Of a stretch of 45,762 nucleotides of DNA, positions 26,899 to 35,990 are shown in pieces. The notes below the pieces were generated by a model, which worked only from the letters and a program-made list of their open reading frames with translations, had not been told where the DNA came from and searched no databases. A program made the translations under genes and the position numbers. How positions within the stretch are numbered: the first letter of the stretch is position 1; each line of letters begins with the position of its first letter. The stretch comes from an uncultured Bacteroidales bacterium (GTDB lineage: Bacteria > Bacteroidota > Bacteroidia > Bacteroidales > FEN-979): NCBI GenBank assembly GCA_903875045.1, contig CAIQUS010000027.1, forward strand, positions 1 to 45,762, given 5' to 3'.

Positions 26899-27579
26899 AT
26901 GAAACGATCTGCGTTATTAAGTTTATTTCTCTGGCTCTGTTTGCCCGTCTCCAAAACGATCAACAGGATCAACTGGCGTTTTGGCCGTTCTTTTTGCTGT
27001 ACCTATTCAAAAATGAAGCAGATAAAGGAGCATTTACAACCCGGAACGGTTATCCTGACGCACAAAAAATATGAGTTTACGACCATGTTTATTCCGGGTT
27101 ACTGGACCCATTCAGCGCTGGTGGTATCAACCGACCGGATCGTCGAAGCTACAGGACTGGGGGTTTGCATGAATACGATGGAATCGTTTTTTTCAACCAT
27201 TGATGATTTCATCGTGTTGCGGCCACGGTTCTGCTGTCAGGATACGATGAAAAAAGCTGGCGAGCATGCCTCTTCTCTCATAGGTTATCCATTTAGTTTC
27301 GATTTCCGGAATGCCGGTGATATGTTTTATTGTTCGGGACTGATTTGCTGGGTATATACGCAAATATTGAATGAAAAGGAGCATTCAGGGAACATTCCAA
27401 ATTTACTCAGGAAGTTTAGAAACGGAAATATCATTAAACCCCATGATCTCTTTGCACATCAGGAAGCGTGGCAGGTTGTGGGCGGATTGGACCTCAACTC
27501 CTGCGGGATTGACCTCAACCCCCTGACCCCTTCTCCTAAAAGAGAAGGGGGGAAAGGTTTCACCATTATAGTAGGGTAA
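26899..27579 (+). CDS. Permuted NlpC/P60-like (YiiX family) cysteine hydrolase
   Basis: The 226-residue protein has the permuted papain-like arrangement: H71 in YWTHSALVV, E83 in IVEATGLGV and C145 in FYCSGLICW. YiiX/YebB-type members act on acyl or peptide amide bonds and some are lipid-linked; the substrate here is unknown. The N-terminus (MKRSALLSLFLWLCLPVSKT) is weakly hydrophobic and could be a membrane anchor. The last ~25 residues (from GIDLNPLTPSPKREGG) are encoded by a copy of the CCTCAACCCCC repeat at 27509-27560, so the natural end is probably near GGLDL. It lies about 0.9 kb upstream of the OM-barrel and lipoprotein genes. Confidence 0.8.
   Translation: MKRSALLSLFLWLCLPVSKTINRINWRFGRSFCCTYSKMKQIKEHLQPGTVILTHKKYEFTTMFIPGYWTHSALVVSTDRIVEATGLGVCMNTMESFFSTIDDFIVLRPRFCCQDTMKKAGEHASSLIGYPFSFDFRNAGDMFYCSGLICWVYTQILNEKEHSGNIPNLLRKFRNGNIIKPHDLFAHQEAWQVVGGLDLNSCGIDLNPLTPSPKREGGKGFTIIVG
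27489..27560. repeat. CCTCAACCCCC repeat copy within a coding 3' end
   Basis: The sequence contains GACCTCAACTCC followed by GACCTCAACCCCCTGACC and a CTTCTCC/GGAGAAGG-type hairpin (CCCCTTCTCCT ... AGAGAAGGGG). It is related to the repeats at 26486-26854, 42135-42152 and 45611-45762. It is translated as the tail of the YiiX-like hydrolase. Confidence 0.7.
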
Positions 27580-27649
27580 GAATTTGATGGTCAGGGTGTT
27601 TTTATAAGCGATAAATTGGAAGAGATCATTTGCTTAAATTGATAAAAAA

Positions 27650-28663
27650 ATGAAAAAGGCGAAATTTATTCAAAAGGGAATCCTTTTTTTCCTGATTATG
27701 ATTGGTGGCCATACCGGGGCTCAGATCATTTTAAAGCCTGATCCCAAAGTCACATTCAACAGGAGCAAAGGGATCGCGGTCATATCCTCCTCAACCAAAG
27801 GATCCTTCTATCTGAATGAGCATTTACTGACGGAATTAAAAGGGAAGGATACCATTTACATCATCAATATCACACCCGGGGAATATAAAGCCAAAGTTGT
27901 TTCCGGAAACGGTTTAACCAAAAAGAACATCACGATCATTGGGGGGAAAGTTATTGAAATACAACCCGGGATTGACTCCGTGCACATAAAGAACAATGCT
28001 TTTTTTTATGATGATATTGAAGAAAAGGTGACCGGGAAATATGTCTTTTTGCTTCATAACAGTTACTTCAATATTACTCAGATCGGCCTGTATTCAGCGC
28101 AATTTGGCGAATCATCAAAAGATGTAGCAAACAGGTGGTTCAGAACCCTGACAACGATCAACGGGTTTCAGGTTTCCCCGGGATTTTGTGCAGGGATTGG
28201 AATCTCTTACAATAACTACGAAATTCCGGCGGTATATAACAGCAATTATTATTACTCAAATAATCAATATCCTCAAACAGTTGCTGTATTCAATCATGTT
28301 TCGTTTCTCCCCTTTTTTGTTGATATCCGGTGCCATCTTTCAGGAAGAAGGTTTGCGCCCTTTATCAAACTTGATATCGGATATAACATTTTGCTTGCAA
28401 AAAAAAGCATGTCCGTTTATGAGGCCAATTATATTGGTGGCAAACTATGTACGATGCAAATGGTTGGCGGGGGTATCTGTTTCTCACCGGGTATCGGTTT
28501 CAGGATCGCAGTCACAAAATTGATACAGGTCATCGCTTCCATGGAATATTCGTACGAAAAGTCAAGGGTCATGCTGACTAACGGTACAACCGGCAACCCG
28601 GTTCAAAACATTGGGTTAAACTGGATAAAATTCAACATAGGTATCGGATTTCAGAAAAGGTAA
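27650..28663 (+). CDS. Secreted protein, probable outer-membrane beta-barrel, function unknown
   Basis: The 337-residue protein has a signal peptide (cleavage near GAQIIL). Residues about 30-115 form a PEGA-like beta domain (GSFYLNEHLLTEL, ITPGEYKAKVVSGNG). Residues about 130-337 show alternating hydrophobic strands with a terminal FNIGIGFQKR, typical of an 8-10-stranded outer-membrane barrel. No named family is evident. The large lipoprotein gene starts 38 bp downstream, suggesting an operon with the radical SAM cluster, though it may only be a neighbour. Confidence 0.75.
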   Translation: MKKAKFIQKGILFFLIMIGGHTGAQIILKPDPKVTFNRSKGIAVISSSTKGSFYLNEHLLTELKGKDTIYIINITPGEYKAKVVSGNGLTKKNITIIGGKVIEIQPGIDSVHIKNNAFFYDDIEEKVTGKYVFLLHNSYFNITQIGLYSAQFGESSKDVANRWFRTLTTINGFQVSPGFCAGIGISYNNYEIPAVYNSNYYYSNNQYPQTVAVFNHVSFLPFFVDIRCHLSGRRFAPFIKLDIGYNILLAKKSMSVYEANYIGGKLCTMQMVGGGICFSPGIGFRIAVTKLIQVIASMEYSYEKSRVMLTNGTTGNPVQNIGLNWIKFNIGIGFQKR

Positions 28664-28701
28664 CAACATTCATCTTTCAAACAACCAAAAACCACCATAT
28701 T

Positions 28702-30408
28702 ATGAACAGAAAAATTATTTATCCGATATTTTCCCGGCACCTGATCTATTGTTTCATGGCGGTAATTTCCCTCCATTTTTTAACAGGATGTTCATATTAT
28801 TTCAAGGTAGAAACGAAAACCAGGGTCACAGCCGAAGATATCCGGTGGGCGGATTTTGATCACAAATACATGATTCTTCACCATGGAGCAACGGCCTTGA
28901 ATTTGAGCAAACCTGAAATCACCGATAATATGGTTTCCGGAAATTTGTCCATGTTGCCGAATTCCCGGTTACAATATAAATCCACAGATCCGGGGCGCGC
29001 AAACAGGTATAAAAAAGTTGACATAGACTTGATCATGGATCAGGTACATGTTTATTTGCAGGATTCCATTCTATCGGAAATACAGAATGGGGACAATATC
29101 AAATTTGATGTTTCCGCCATCGGGAAAATGGAGACCTATCAAAAAGCCAAGGGCCGGACGACAGCATCCTGGGTTATTCCTGCCATTGGAGGGACAGTTC
29201 TGGCAGCTGCCGGGGTTGTAATTATCGTTGCCCTGACAAAATCATCCTGTCCGCTGGTTTATATTAAACAAGACAGCAGTTTCACCTTTAGCGGGGAGAT
29301 TTTCGGAGGCGCTATTTATTCCTCACTCGAACGACATGATTATCTGCCACTGCCCGGTTTTGAACCCACAAAAAACCGGTATGAGCTGAAGATTACCAAC
29401 GGGTTGCCTGAAATCCAATATATAAACCTTGCCGAGTTATGGATTGTAAGCCATCCGCAGGATGTGAAGGTGCTGCCCGACCGCTGGGGGATGGTCCATA
29501 CCATCAGGAAACCGGAACTGCCGGACGAAGCGCTTTCTTCGGCAAAATCCGACATTCTCCCGCGCATCAGCATGAAAGACCGGACCTGTTTCCAGTTTGA
29601 TGAAGCGCCCGCCCTAACCGGTGATACAAGTGCATTCAATACAGCCGTGCTGACTTTTACGGTTCCTGCCGGCGCAGATACCGGCAAACTGGTAATCAGC
29701 GCGGGAAATTCGATGTGGGGGGATTATGTATTCGGGGAACTCACCAAATTATTCGGAAACCGGTACGAAGAATTTATCAGGTGGCAGGGAAAGCGCTCGC
29801 CTGAAAAAACGTTGCAATGGCAAAAAGACCAGCACTATCCTTTGATGGTCTGGCTGGAAACCGGCACCGGCTGGAAATTTGTTGATTATTTTGATCTGAT
29901 CGGCCCGCTGGGTGCGAGGGATATGGTGATGCCGGTCGGTTTATCTGAAGCACTATTCACAAAAACCCCGGATAACGGGAGATCAGTAAGGATCAAACTT
30001 GAATCGGGGTTTAAATTCTGGGACCTCGATTACGCGGCCATGGACTTTTCGGGTGATACGCTGATAACGGTCGATCGTGTTCAACCTGCCTCTGCCATAA
30101 ACGAAACCGGGCAGGATGTTATGCAAATGCTTTCAAAAAATGACAACCGGTATTACATTCAGGAGAAAACAGGGGAGGAGGGATTGATCATTTATAAGGA
30201 TAGTCCTGAAATTCCTGGGATGAAAAAGTCGCTGTTTCTGCACACGAAGGGATACTATACCCATGTAAGAAACTATCCCAACCCGCCCGACAAAAAACAA
30301 CTTCAGACAATGCTGGTTCCGGGAAAGTTCAGCCGGTTTTCAGCTGACAAGTATGCAGAATTTATGGAGAAAAAGATGGTGTTTGTTTCTGATCCAAGGT
30401 TGCCATGA
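28702..30408 (+). CDS. Large lipoprotein with internal hydrophobic segment, function unknown
   Basis: The 568-residue protein has a lipoprotein signal (HFLTGC, Cys 30). A single strongly hydrophobic stretch lies at about residues 157-177 (WVIPAIGGTVLAAAGVVIIV). The N-terminal part is beta-rich and the C-terminal half has predicted alpha/beta content. I recognise no family. Its TGA stop overlaps the ATG of the radical SAM gene (ATGA at 30405-30408), which argues for translational coupling and therefore for a connection to the biosynthetic genes downstream. Confidence 0.7.
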   Translation: MNRKIIYPIFSRHLIYCFMAVISLHFLTGCSYYFKVETKTRVTAEDIRWADFDHKYMILHHGATALNLSKPEITDNMVSGNLSMLPNSRLQYKSTDPGRANRYKKVDIDLIMDQVHVYLQDSILSEIQNGDNIKFDVSAIGKMETYQKAKGRTTASWVIPAIGGTVLAAAGVVIIVALTKSSCPLVYIKQDSSFTFSGEIFGGAIYSSLERHDYLPLPGFEPTKNRYELKITNGLPEIQYINLAELWIVSHPQDVKVLPDRWGMVHTIRKPELPDEALSSAKSDILPRISMKDRTCFQFDEAPALTGDTSAFNTAVLTFTVPAGADTGKLVISAGNSMWGDYVFGELTKLFGNRYEEFIRWQGKRSPEKTLQWQKDQHYPLMVWLETGTGWKFVDYFDLIGPLGARDMVMPVGLSEALFTKTPDNGRSVRIKLESGFKFWDLDYAAMDFSGDTLITVDRVQPASAINETGQDVMQMLSKNDNRYYIQEKTGEEGLIIYKDSPEIPGMKKSLFLHTKGYYTHVRNYPNPPDKKQLQTMLVPGKFSRFSADKYAEFMEKKMVFVSDPRLP

Positions 30409-31577
30409 TTACCAGATATACAGCGCATCCCCAACAGATAATTACCGGAATCAGCAAAAAGCTGATCCGGCTCCGGGTTGGTTTTCACATGGCCAAAGTT
30501 GTTTACAGCCAATGCAAAAATGCGGTTTTGTGCATGAAAACACTTGAAAAGCTTGCGCAGCACCGGCGGCAATATGCAGGAGAAAAAATTAAGAAAATCG
30601 CTAAGGTTGACGGGAAATATTACTGGGATATGTACATCCCGGGATATAAATCTCAGGCCATAACCAATTTCTTTGACGGTGAAACAACCAGGACCCTGGG
30701 AACAGATAAAAAAAAGACCCGTTTCACCAACATACTTGTTGCCATGACCAAGCAATGCCCTTTGAAATGCGAACATTGCTTTGAATGGGATGCCCTGAAT
30801 GGCAGGGAAACGCTTTCGTTACCGGAAATAAAAACCATCGTTGGCAAGTTTCAGGAAATAGGGACCGGGATCATTCAGTTAACCGGCGGGGAGCCTATGA
30901 CGAAAGTGGACGACCTTGTTGAAATATTGCAATCGTCGAAACCGGGATCGGAATTCTGGATACTTACATCCGGCTACAATTTAACCCCGGAAAATGCCAA
31001 AAGACTTAAAAATGCAGGGCTTACAGGCGTGGTTGTCAGCATGGACCATTATAACCCCGATGTTCACAACCTGTTCCGTGGATCCGGAAAATCGTTTTCA
31101 TGGGTTCAATCGGCGGTTAAAAATGCGATTGAGGCGAACCTTGTCACCGCATTGACAATTTGCGTATCAAAATCATTTGCCACAGAAGCAAATCTGATGA
31201 ACTATGCCGATCTGGCCAAAAACATGGGTGTTTCGTTCATTCAGCTCCTGGAGCCAAGGGCTGTCGGACATTACGAAGGGCAGGATGTTTCCCTGGATCC
31301 CGGGCATGAAAAAATACTGGAAGATTTCTTTTTAAAAATGAATTACCAGCGTAAATACCGGAAATATCCGATCATCATTTATCATGGATATTACCAGCGT
31401 AAAACCGGATGTTTTGGTTCCGGGAACAGAAGTTTGTACGTAGATACCGATGGCGATTTGCATGCATGTCCGTTTTGTCAGACAAAAATGGGCAACGCCT
31501 TATACGACAACCTTAATGATGCCATCGAACAACTGGTTGCCACAGGTTGCCACAGGTATGCAGCTTCAATTTTTTAA
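30405..31577 (+). CDS. Radical SAM protein with SPASM-like C-terminal cysteines
   Basis: The 390-residue protein carries the radical SAM cluster motif CxxxCxxC (C118, C122, C125 in KQCPLKCEHC) and GGEP (161-164). A C-terminal set of cysteines (GCFGSG, CPFC, GCHRY) suggests an auxiliary [4Fe-4S] cluster of the SPASM/twitch type. Such enzymes modify peptides, or act on small molecules as in the MoaA or HpnH-like branches. No precursor peptide is seen nearby, so a small-molecule or lipid substrate is more likely. The ATG overlaps the lipoprotein stop and the next gene starts 13 bp after its stop. A perfect 10-bp tandem duplication at 31535-31554 sits in its last codons. Confidence 0.85.
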   Translation: MITRYTAHPQQIITGISKKLIRLRVGFHMAKVVYSQCKNAVLCMKTLEKLAQHRRQYAGEKIKKIAKVDGKYYWDMYIPGYKSQAITNFFDGETTRTLGTDKKKTRFTNILVAMTKQCPLKCEHCFEWDALNGRETLSLPEIKTIVGKFQEIGTGIIQLTGGEPMTKVDDLVEILQSSKPGSEFWILTSGYNLTPENAKRLKNAGLTGVVVSMDHYNPDVHNLFRGSGKSFSWVQSAVKNAIEANLVTALTICVSKSFATEANLMNYADLAKNMGVSFIQLLEPRAVGHYEGQDVSLDPGHEKILEDFFLKMNYQRKYRKYPIIIYHGYYQRKTGCFGSGNRSLYVDTDGDLHACPFCQTKMGNALYDNLNDAIEQLVATGCHRYAASIF

Positions 31578-31590
31578 TGAATTGAACAAT

Positions 31591-34500
31591 ATGAAAAAGT
31601 TTGACATTACCCTGGAATCGCCTTTGCACGTTTCAGCGGAAAAAATAAAAACAATCGGTCAGATCCTGTATGATGATTTGCCCGGAAGAGAGGAAAATGG
31701 CCGTATCATCCTGAGCCATGTTGATACAAAATACACGGAGGTGAGTTTGCAGCAGCTCCGGTTTATCGTGGCAAATCTGCTGAAGGATTTTACCCGGCAT
31801 GGAATCAGTTACCGGGAAACCGTGGTGTTGTTGAACTTCCCCGGGTGCAATGAAATGTACACCGCGTTGTTGTTTCTGGCATTGACCACCCGTGGTTGCA
31901 GGGTTTTCATGCCCATGTTTTCTGAAACAGCTGAATTTGACCACTGGCTTGAGGCGGCCAATGTAAAACACATCATCTTGCCCGAAGGTGAGGTGATGAG
32001 CCTGGAGGGGCACGACAAAGAAAAGGATTCGGTGAAATCCATCCGCAGGATTGCCAGCTCAGGAAAGATCCCGGTCCTTGATATCCTTGCTGATTTTGGG
32101 TTCATGGAAAACCTCCCGGAAAAGTGTTTGCCTGATGAGCCAATGACGGAGGAAGTAATAACAGCATTGCATCAGGTACAGCCATCGGATGAAGCGCTGA
32201 TCATCACTACCTCAGGAACGACAGGCCGTTCAAAGCTGGTGGTTTACACCCACGAAGCTTATTGGCTCAATTGCATGGCCTGGCAAGAGGCTGGATTTTA
32301 TGCGCAGGATTTGCTTGGTGGAACAGGATTTACCCCCATGTTCATGCACACCATGGGAATCAGGGCTTTTCTGAATGCATTGTGGACCGGTTCACCGGTG
32401 TGCCTGATCATTACCGAATGGTTTACCCGGAAACCGGAAACCGTAAGGTATTTGCTGATAAAAATGAAACCGGCACACATCACCGGCGGACCTGCTGTTT
32501 ACAATGCATTTCTTGAACTTTACAGGTTATATCCTGAACTTAAATCAACACTGTCGCCATATTTGAAAACCCTTGTTTCCAGTGGGGCCGGATATAATTC
32601 CACAACGGCACAGGAGGTTTTTAATGCCATCGGGCTTCAACTCCACAATGCCTTCGGAACCACGGAAACCCAGCAGGTTTTTTCTACCCTGCTGAGCAAA
32701 CCCGGCATCTTCGGCCATGGATTGCTGCCTCTTGGAAACCCACTGCCTGGCGTTTCTGCCGGACTGATCCGGTCAGAAGCCGGCAATGATTGTTACCAAC
32801 TTTACCTGCGTTCGGTGTTTGGCCACAAGTATTGCATCGGGGAGGAGGATGGACAGGAATATTTTGATACCGGTGATCTGGTAACGCTTGTTGACGGGCA
32901 AAGCCTCCTGTTTACCGGTCGTGCCGGCCGGGATTTTTTCAAAGACTGTTTCGGGGTGAAAATCCCCATTGGAGCGTTGAAAGAGTATTACCACGGATTA
33001 TATGGCCAGATTCTCCATGCCGAGTTTTTTCCAATGGTCAATTTCCCCGGGCTATCTTCACTTTTGTTTGTGGAGGAACCTGATCAGCAGGAGGGGATGG
33101 TAACCAATTCAACCACCCTGAAAAAATATGCAGGTATCATTGAAAGCATCAACGACCGGTTAAAGGAGCGGATTGAACCATTTGAATTTTATCACCGGCA
33201 TATATGCAGAATTGCGGTTGTAAACCAGCCGCCGCCTTGTACCCGAAAGGGAACCGTTTCATCAAAAGAGATTCGTCTGGCTTGGCAGGAGTTGACAGAA
33301 CGCCTGCAGGATTGCCGTAAAGATTCGAACGGCATAGAGATTACCGAAAGCCATTACCTGTCGACCGACAAATATTCAAGATACATCAGTCCGCAGATCG
33401 GCATGATGCTTTCAGCCTTAAAAATGAACCAGGTTTTTCATCGCGGGGAAAAAGATTCCCTGTTCACCTTTATCCGGGGAAAAGAGACCGCGATACTCGA
33501 TCTGGCGGGAGGTTATGGAACAAACCTGATTGGCCATTCAAATCCGCTGATCACCGAAGCCATCACCGGGTTTTTATCATCGGGTAAAATTGCCTTGAAT
33601 AATCAGTTAAGTATTCCATATTACACCGGGCTGCTGGCCGAAAAACTCAGTCTGCTGGTCGGACAGAAAACAGGCAAAAGTTTCAAAGTATTGTTTGGAA
33701 ACAGTGGATCCGAGGCCATGGAGATCGCGCTTCATCACGCGTTGTTTGAATGGAAAAAACGGATCGGGAAAATGCGTGATTTCCAGTTTGAGAAGTTCGG
33801 GAGCCTCACATACCTGGATGTGGCATCGATCTGGCAAAGGAATGATGAAATTATCCGGAGGGCAAAAGTACGTCTGATTGCCTTATCCGATGCTTTTCAC
33901 GGGCAAAGTACCGGTGCACGGAGCGGACTGGGCAATCAGAAAAAACGCACCGCTTTTTCAAATCTCCCGAAAATTGAGGCGATGTTTGTGAATGACCGCG
34001 GAAAAGAGTGGCAAAACCGGATAAAGGAGATCATAGAGAACTCCTTTGTTCAGTTGGAAAAAGTTGTGCAAACCAACGGTCATGCGGAGGTTGAAACATT
34101 CAGACTATGCACCGTTATCGCAGCCATTGCCGAACCGGTTATCGGCGAAGGTGGTGTGAGAAAGGTTGACCCGGAAGTGCTGGGGCACCTTGCCGGGTTT
34201 GAATTCCCGATGATTGCCGATGAAATACAGTGCGGATTGGGACGGACCGGGCAGTTTCCTGCCTGTACAAAAGCCGATTATTATCTCTTTGGAAAAGCGC
34301 TGGGTGGAGGTGTCGAGAAAATATCGGCTGTGCTGATAGAGAGCCAGCGGTTTCGGTTCGATTTCAGTGAACATTATGTCAGCACCTTTGCAAATGGCGA
34401 ACTGGCGGCCCTTGCCGCGCTCAAAACACTCGAAATCGTTGAAAACGAAAACCTGCCCGAACAGGCATTCAAGGCCGGGAATTACCTGTTGGGTCGGATA

Positions 34501-35982
34501 ACCCGGCTACGTGATCAATATCCTTCGGTGATCCTGGATGTGAAAGGAGAAGGCCTTATGCTGGGGGTTTATTTCAACCAGGCCTGTGGTTTGGAAAACG
34601 TGATGCTGCGGGCTTTGTTTAACACCGAAAAAGCCGGATATCTCTTTTCCGCATGGTTTTTTCACAAACACAACATCAGGGTTTTTCCAACCCTTTCGGC
34701 GCCTGATACCCTGCGTGTCGAGCCATCAGCCTATATCACAGAAGCGGAAGCCAACCATTTTTGCCAGGCACTGGAAGATCTTTGTCATATCCTTGCTGAA
34801 AAAAGGTTGTATGATCTTTTTTCATTTTTGATGGATGATGATCCCTTTGATGATCATAAAGGCGCCAAACCCGAGATCGGCCACTATCAGACAACTCTTG
34901 AAGTGCCGGTTGCAGGGGCAACGAAAGTTGCATTCCTGGCCCATTTTGTCGACCCGGTGAACGAGTTGCGCATGCTGGAGCCCGACCTGTGCCGGGCATC
35001 GGATACAGGTTTGCGAATCCTTTTCAACCGCATGCAACTGCTCATGGAGATGAAACCTTTCCGGTTGATCGCGAACAATCTTTTTAACGGGAAGATCCAT
35101 TTTTCCTTTTATGTATTGCCGGTTGATTCTGCAGAACTGGAGCATCTGCACAAGAGCGGAAAAACCCGGCGGGTTATTTCGAAGATCCAGGAAACCATTG
35201 ACCTGGCTGCAAAAGACGGAGCTTCCATCATCAGCCTTGGCGGTTATACCTCCATCCTGACTTGTAACGGGCTGTCGCTGGCCGAACCTGCCGGATGCCG
35301 TATCATCACAGGAAATACCCTTACGGCCGCTTCTGGATTGACCAACCTTCGGAAATATCTTTTTTCAAATCCTGAGTTTAAAAAGCCTGCCCGGATTGCC
35401 ATTGTCGGTGCCACCGGCAACATCGGTCAGGTGATAGGGGAGATGATCAGTGAGCAAGGGGATATTTGCAGCAGTTTGCTCCTGGTGGCACGCTCGGCAA
35501 AACGGCTGGAGGCCATCGCCAGGGAGTTTGAACGGAAAAGGGAAAACAGCATCAGGATCGAAACAAGCACTGATTTGTCGGTGCTTAAAACGGCCGATAT
35601 TCTGATCATTTGCGCCAACACCAACGATCCGCTTATATACCCGCATCATATTTCAAAAGAAAAGCCGGTGTTAATTTCCGATCTTTCGGTTCCATCAGCC
35701 CTGGCCGGCGAAACGGCATCGATGTCCAATGTGATCAGCATGCCCTTTTCAGCTTACGTTTGTATGCCCGATGATCCACGGGCGGTAATCAGTTCCTTGT
35801 CGCCGGCTGGAACGGTTTTTTGCTGTGCGGCCGAGGCCATGCTGGGAGGACTTGAACCCTGTCCGTTTCCATTAAAAGGGCATCTCTTGCCCGAATCGTT
35901 GAGGGGGATAACAGAAATGGCCGAAAAACATGGATTGTTCAATCACCTGGGAAGAATAAAGAGTTATAAAGTAACCATTTAA
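31591..35982 (+). CDS. Trifunctional AMP-ligase / class III aminotransferase / AAR-like acyl reductase
   Basis: The start is ATG 31591 (MKKFDITLESPL), giving 1463 residues. Domain 1 (1 to about 570) is an AMP-forming acyl/aryl-acid ligase: TTSGTTGRSK (206-215), FGTTETQQ, DTGDL (426-430), GRAGRD (443-448) and the C-terminal lysine K553 in RKGTVSS. Domain 2 (about 600-1070) is a class III aminotransferase: AGGYG, D877 in ADEIQCGLGRTG and PLP lysine K902 in FGKALGGG. Domain 3 (about 1095-1463) resembles cyanobacterial long-chain acyl-ACP reductase: LGGYTSI, TGNTLTA, Rossmann GATGNIG (1273-1279), and CCAAEAM with C1412 at the position of the proposed acyl-binding cysteine. No carrier-protein domain is visible. 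A plausible sequence is acid to acyl-adenylate, then aldehyde, then amine. I know of no characterised protein with this order. Confidence 0.85.
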   Translation: MKKFDITLESPLHVSAEKIKTIGQILYDDLPGREENGRIILSHVDTKYTEVSLQQLRFIVANLLKDFTRHGISYRETVVLLNFPGCNEMYTALLFLALTTRGCRVFMPMFSETAEFDHWLEAANVKHIILPEGEVMSLEGHDKEKDSVKSIRRIASSGKIPVLDILADFGFMENLPEKCLPDEPMTEEVITALHQVQPSDEALIITTSGTTGRSKLVVYTHEAYWLNCMAWQEAGFYAQDLLGGTGFTPMFMHTMGIRAFLNALWTGSPVCLIITEWFTRKPETVRYLLIKMKPAHITGGPAVYNAFLELYRLYPELKSTLSPYLKTLVSSGAGYNSTTAQEVFNAIGLQLHNAFGTTETQQVFSTLLSKPGIFGHGLLPLGNPLPGVSAGLIRSEAGNDCYQLYLRSVFGHKYCIGEEDGQEYFDTGDLVTLVDGQSLLFTGRAGRDFFKDCFGVKIPIGALKEYYHGLYGQILHAEFFPMVNFPGLSSLLFVEEPDQQEGMVTNSTTLKKYAGIIESINDRLKERIEPFEFYHRHICRIAVVNQPPPCTRKGTVSSKEIRLAWQELTERLQDCRKDSNGIEITESHYLSTDKYSRYISPQIGMMLSALKMNQVFHRGEKDSLFTFIRGKETAILDLAGGYGTNLIGHSNPLITEAITGFLSSGKIALNNQLSIPYYTGLLAEKLSLLVGQKTGKSFKVLFGNSGSEAMEIALHHALFEWKKRIGKMRDFQFEKFGSLTYLDVASIWQRNDEIIRRAKVRLIALSDAFHGQSTGARSGLGNQKKRTAFSNLPKIEAMFVNDRGKEWQNRIKEIIENSFVQLEKVVQTNGHAEVETFRLCTVIAAIAEPVIGEGGVRKVDPEVLGHLAGFEFPMIADEIQCGLGRTGQFPACTKADYYLFGKALGGGVEKISAVLIESQRFRFDFSEHYVSTFANGELAALAALKTLEIVENENLPEQAFKAGNYLLGRITRLRDQYPSVILDVKGEGLMLGVYFNQACGLENVMLRALFNTEKAGYLFSAWFFHKHNIRVFPTLSAPDTLRVEPSAYITEAEANHFCQALEDLCHILAEKRLYDLFSFLMDDDPFDDHKGAKPEIGHYQTTLEVPVAGATKVAFLAHFVDPVNELRMLEPDLCRASDTGLRILFNRMQLLMEMKPFRLIANNLFNGKIHFSFYVLPVDSAELEHLHKSGKTRRVISKIQETIDLAAKDGASIISLGGYTSILTCNGLSLAEPAGCRIITGNTLTAASGLTNLRKYLFSNPEFKKPARIAIVGATGNIGQVIGEMISEQGDICSSLLLVARSAKRLEAIAREFERKRENSIRIETSTDLSVLKTADILIICANTNDPLIYPHHISKEKPVLISDLSVPSALAGETASMSNVISMPFSAYVCMPDDPRAVISSLSPAGTVFCCAAEAMLGGLEPCPFPLKGHLLPESLRGITEMAEKHGLFNHLGRIKSYKVTI

Positions 35983-35990
35983 CCATCACC

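Noticed and set aside
31450-31590. Extended start of the trifunctional gene
   Set aside because: The extra 47 codons overlap the radical SAM gene end and do not look like protein; MKKFDITLESPL is a natural start 13 bp after the stop.
31591-33300. Non-ribosomal peptide synthetase module
   Set aside because: No condensation or carrier domain is seen; the ligase is followed directly by an aminotransferase.
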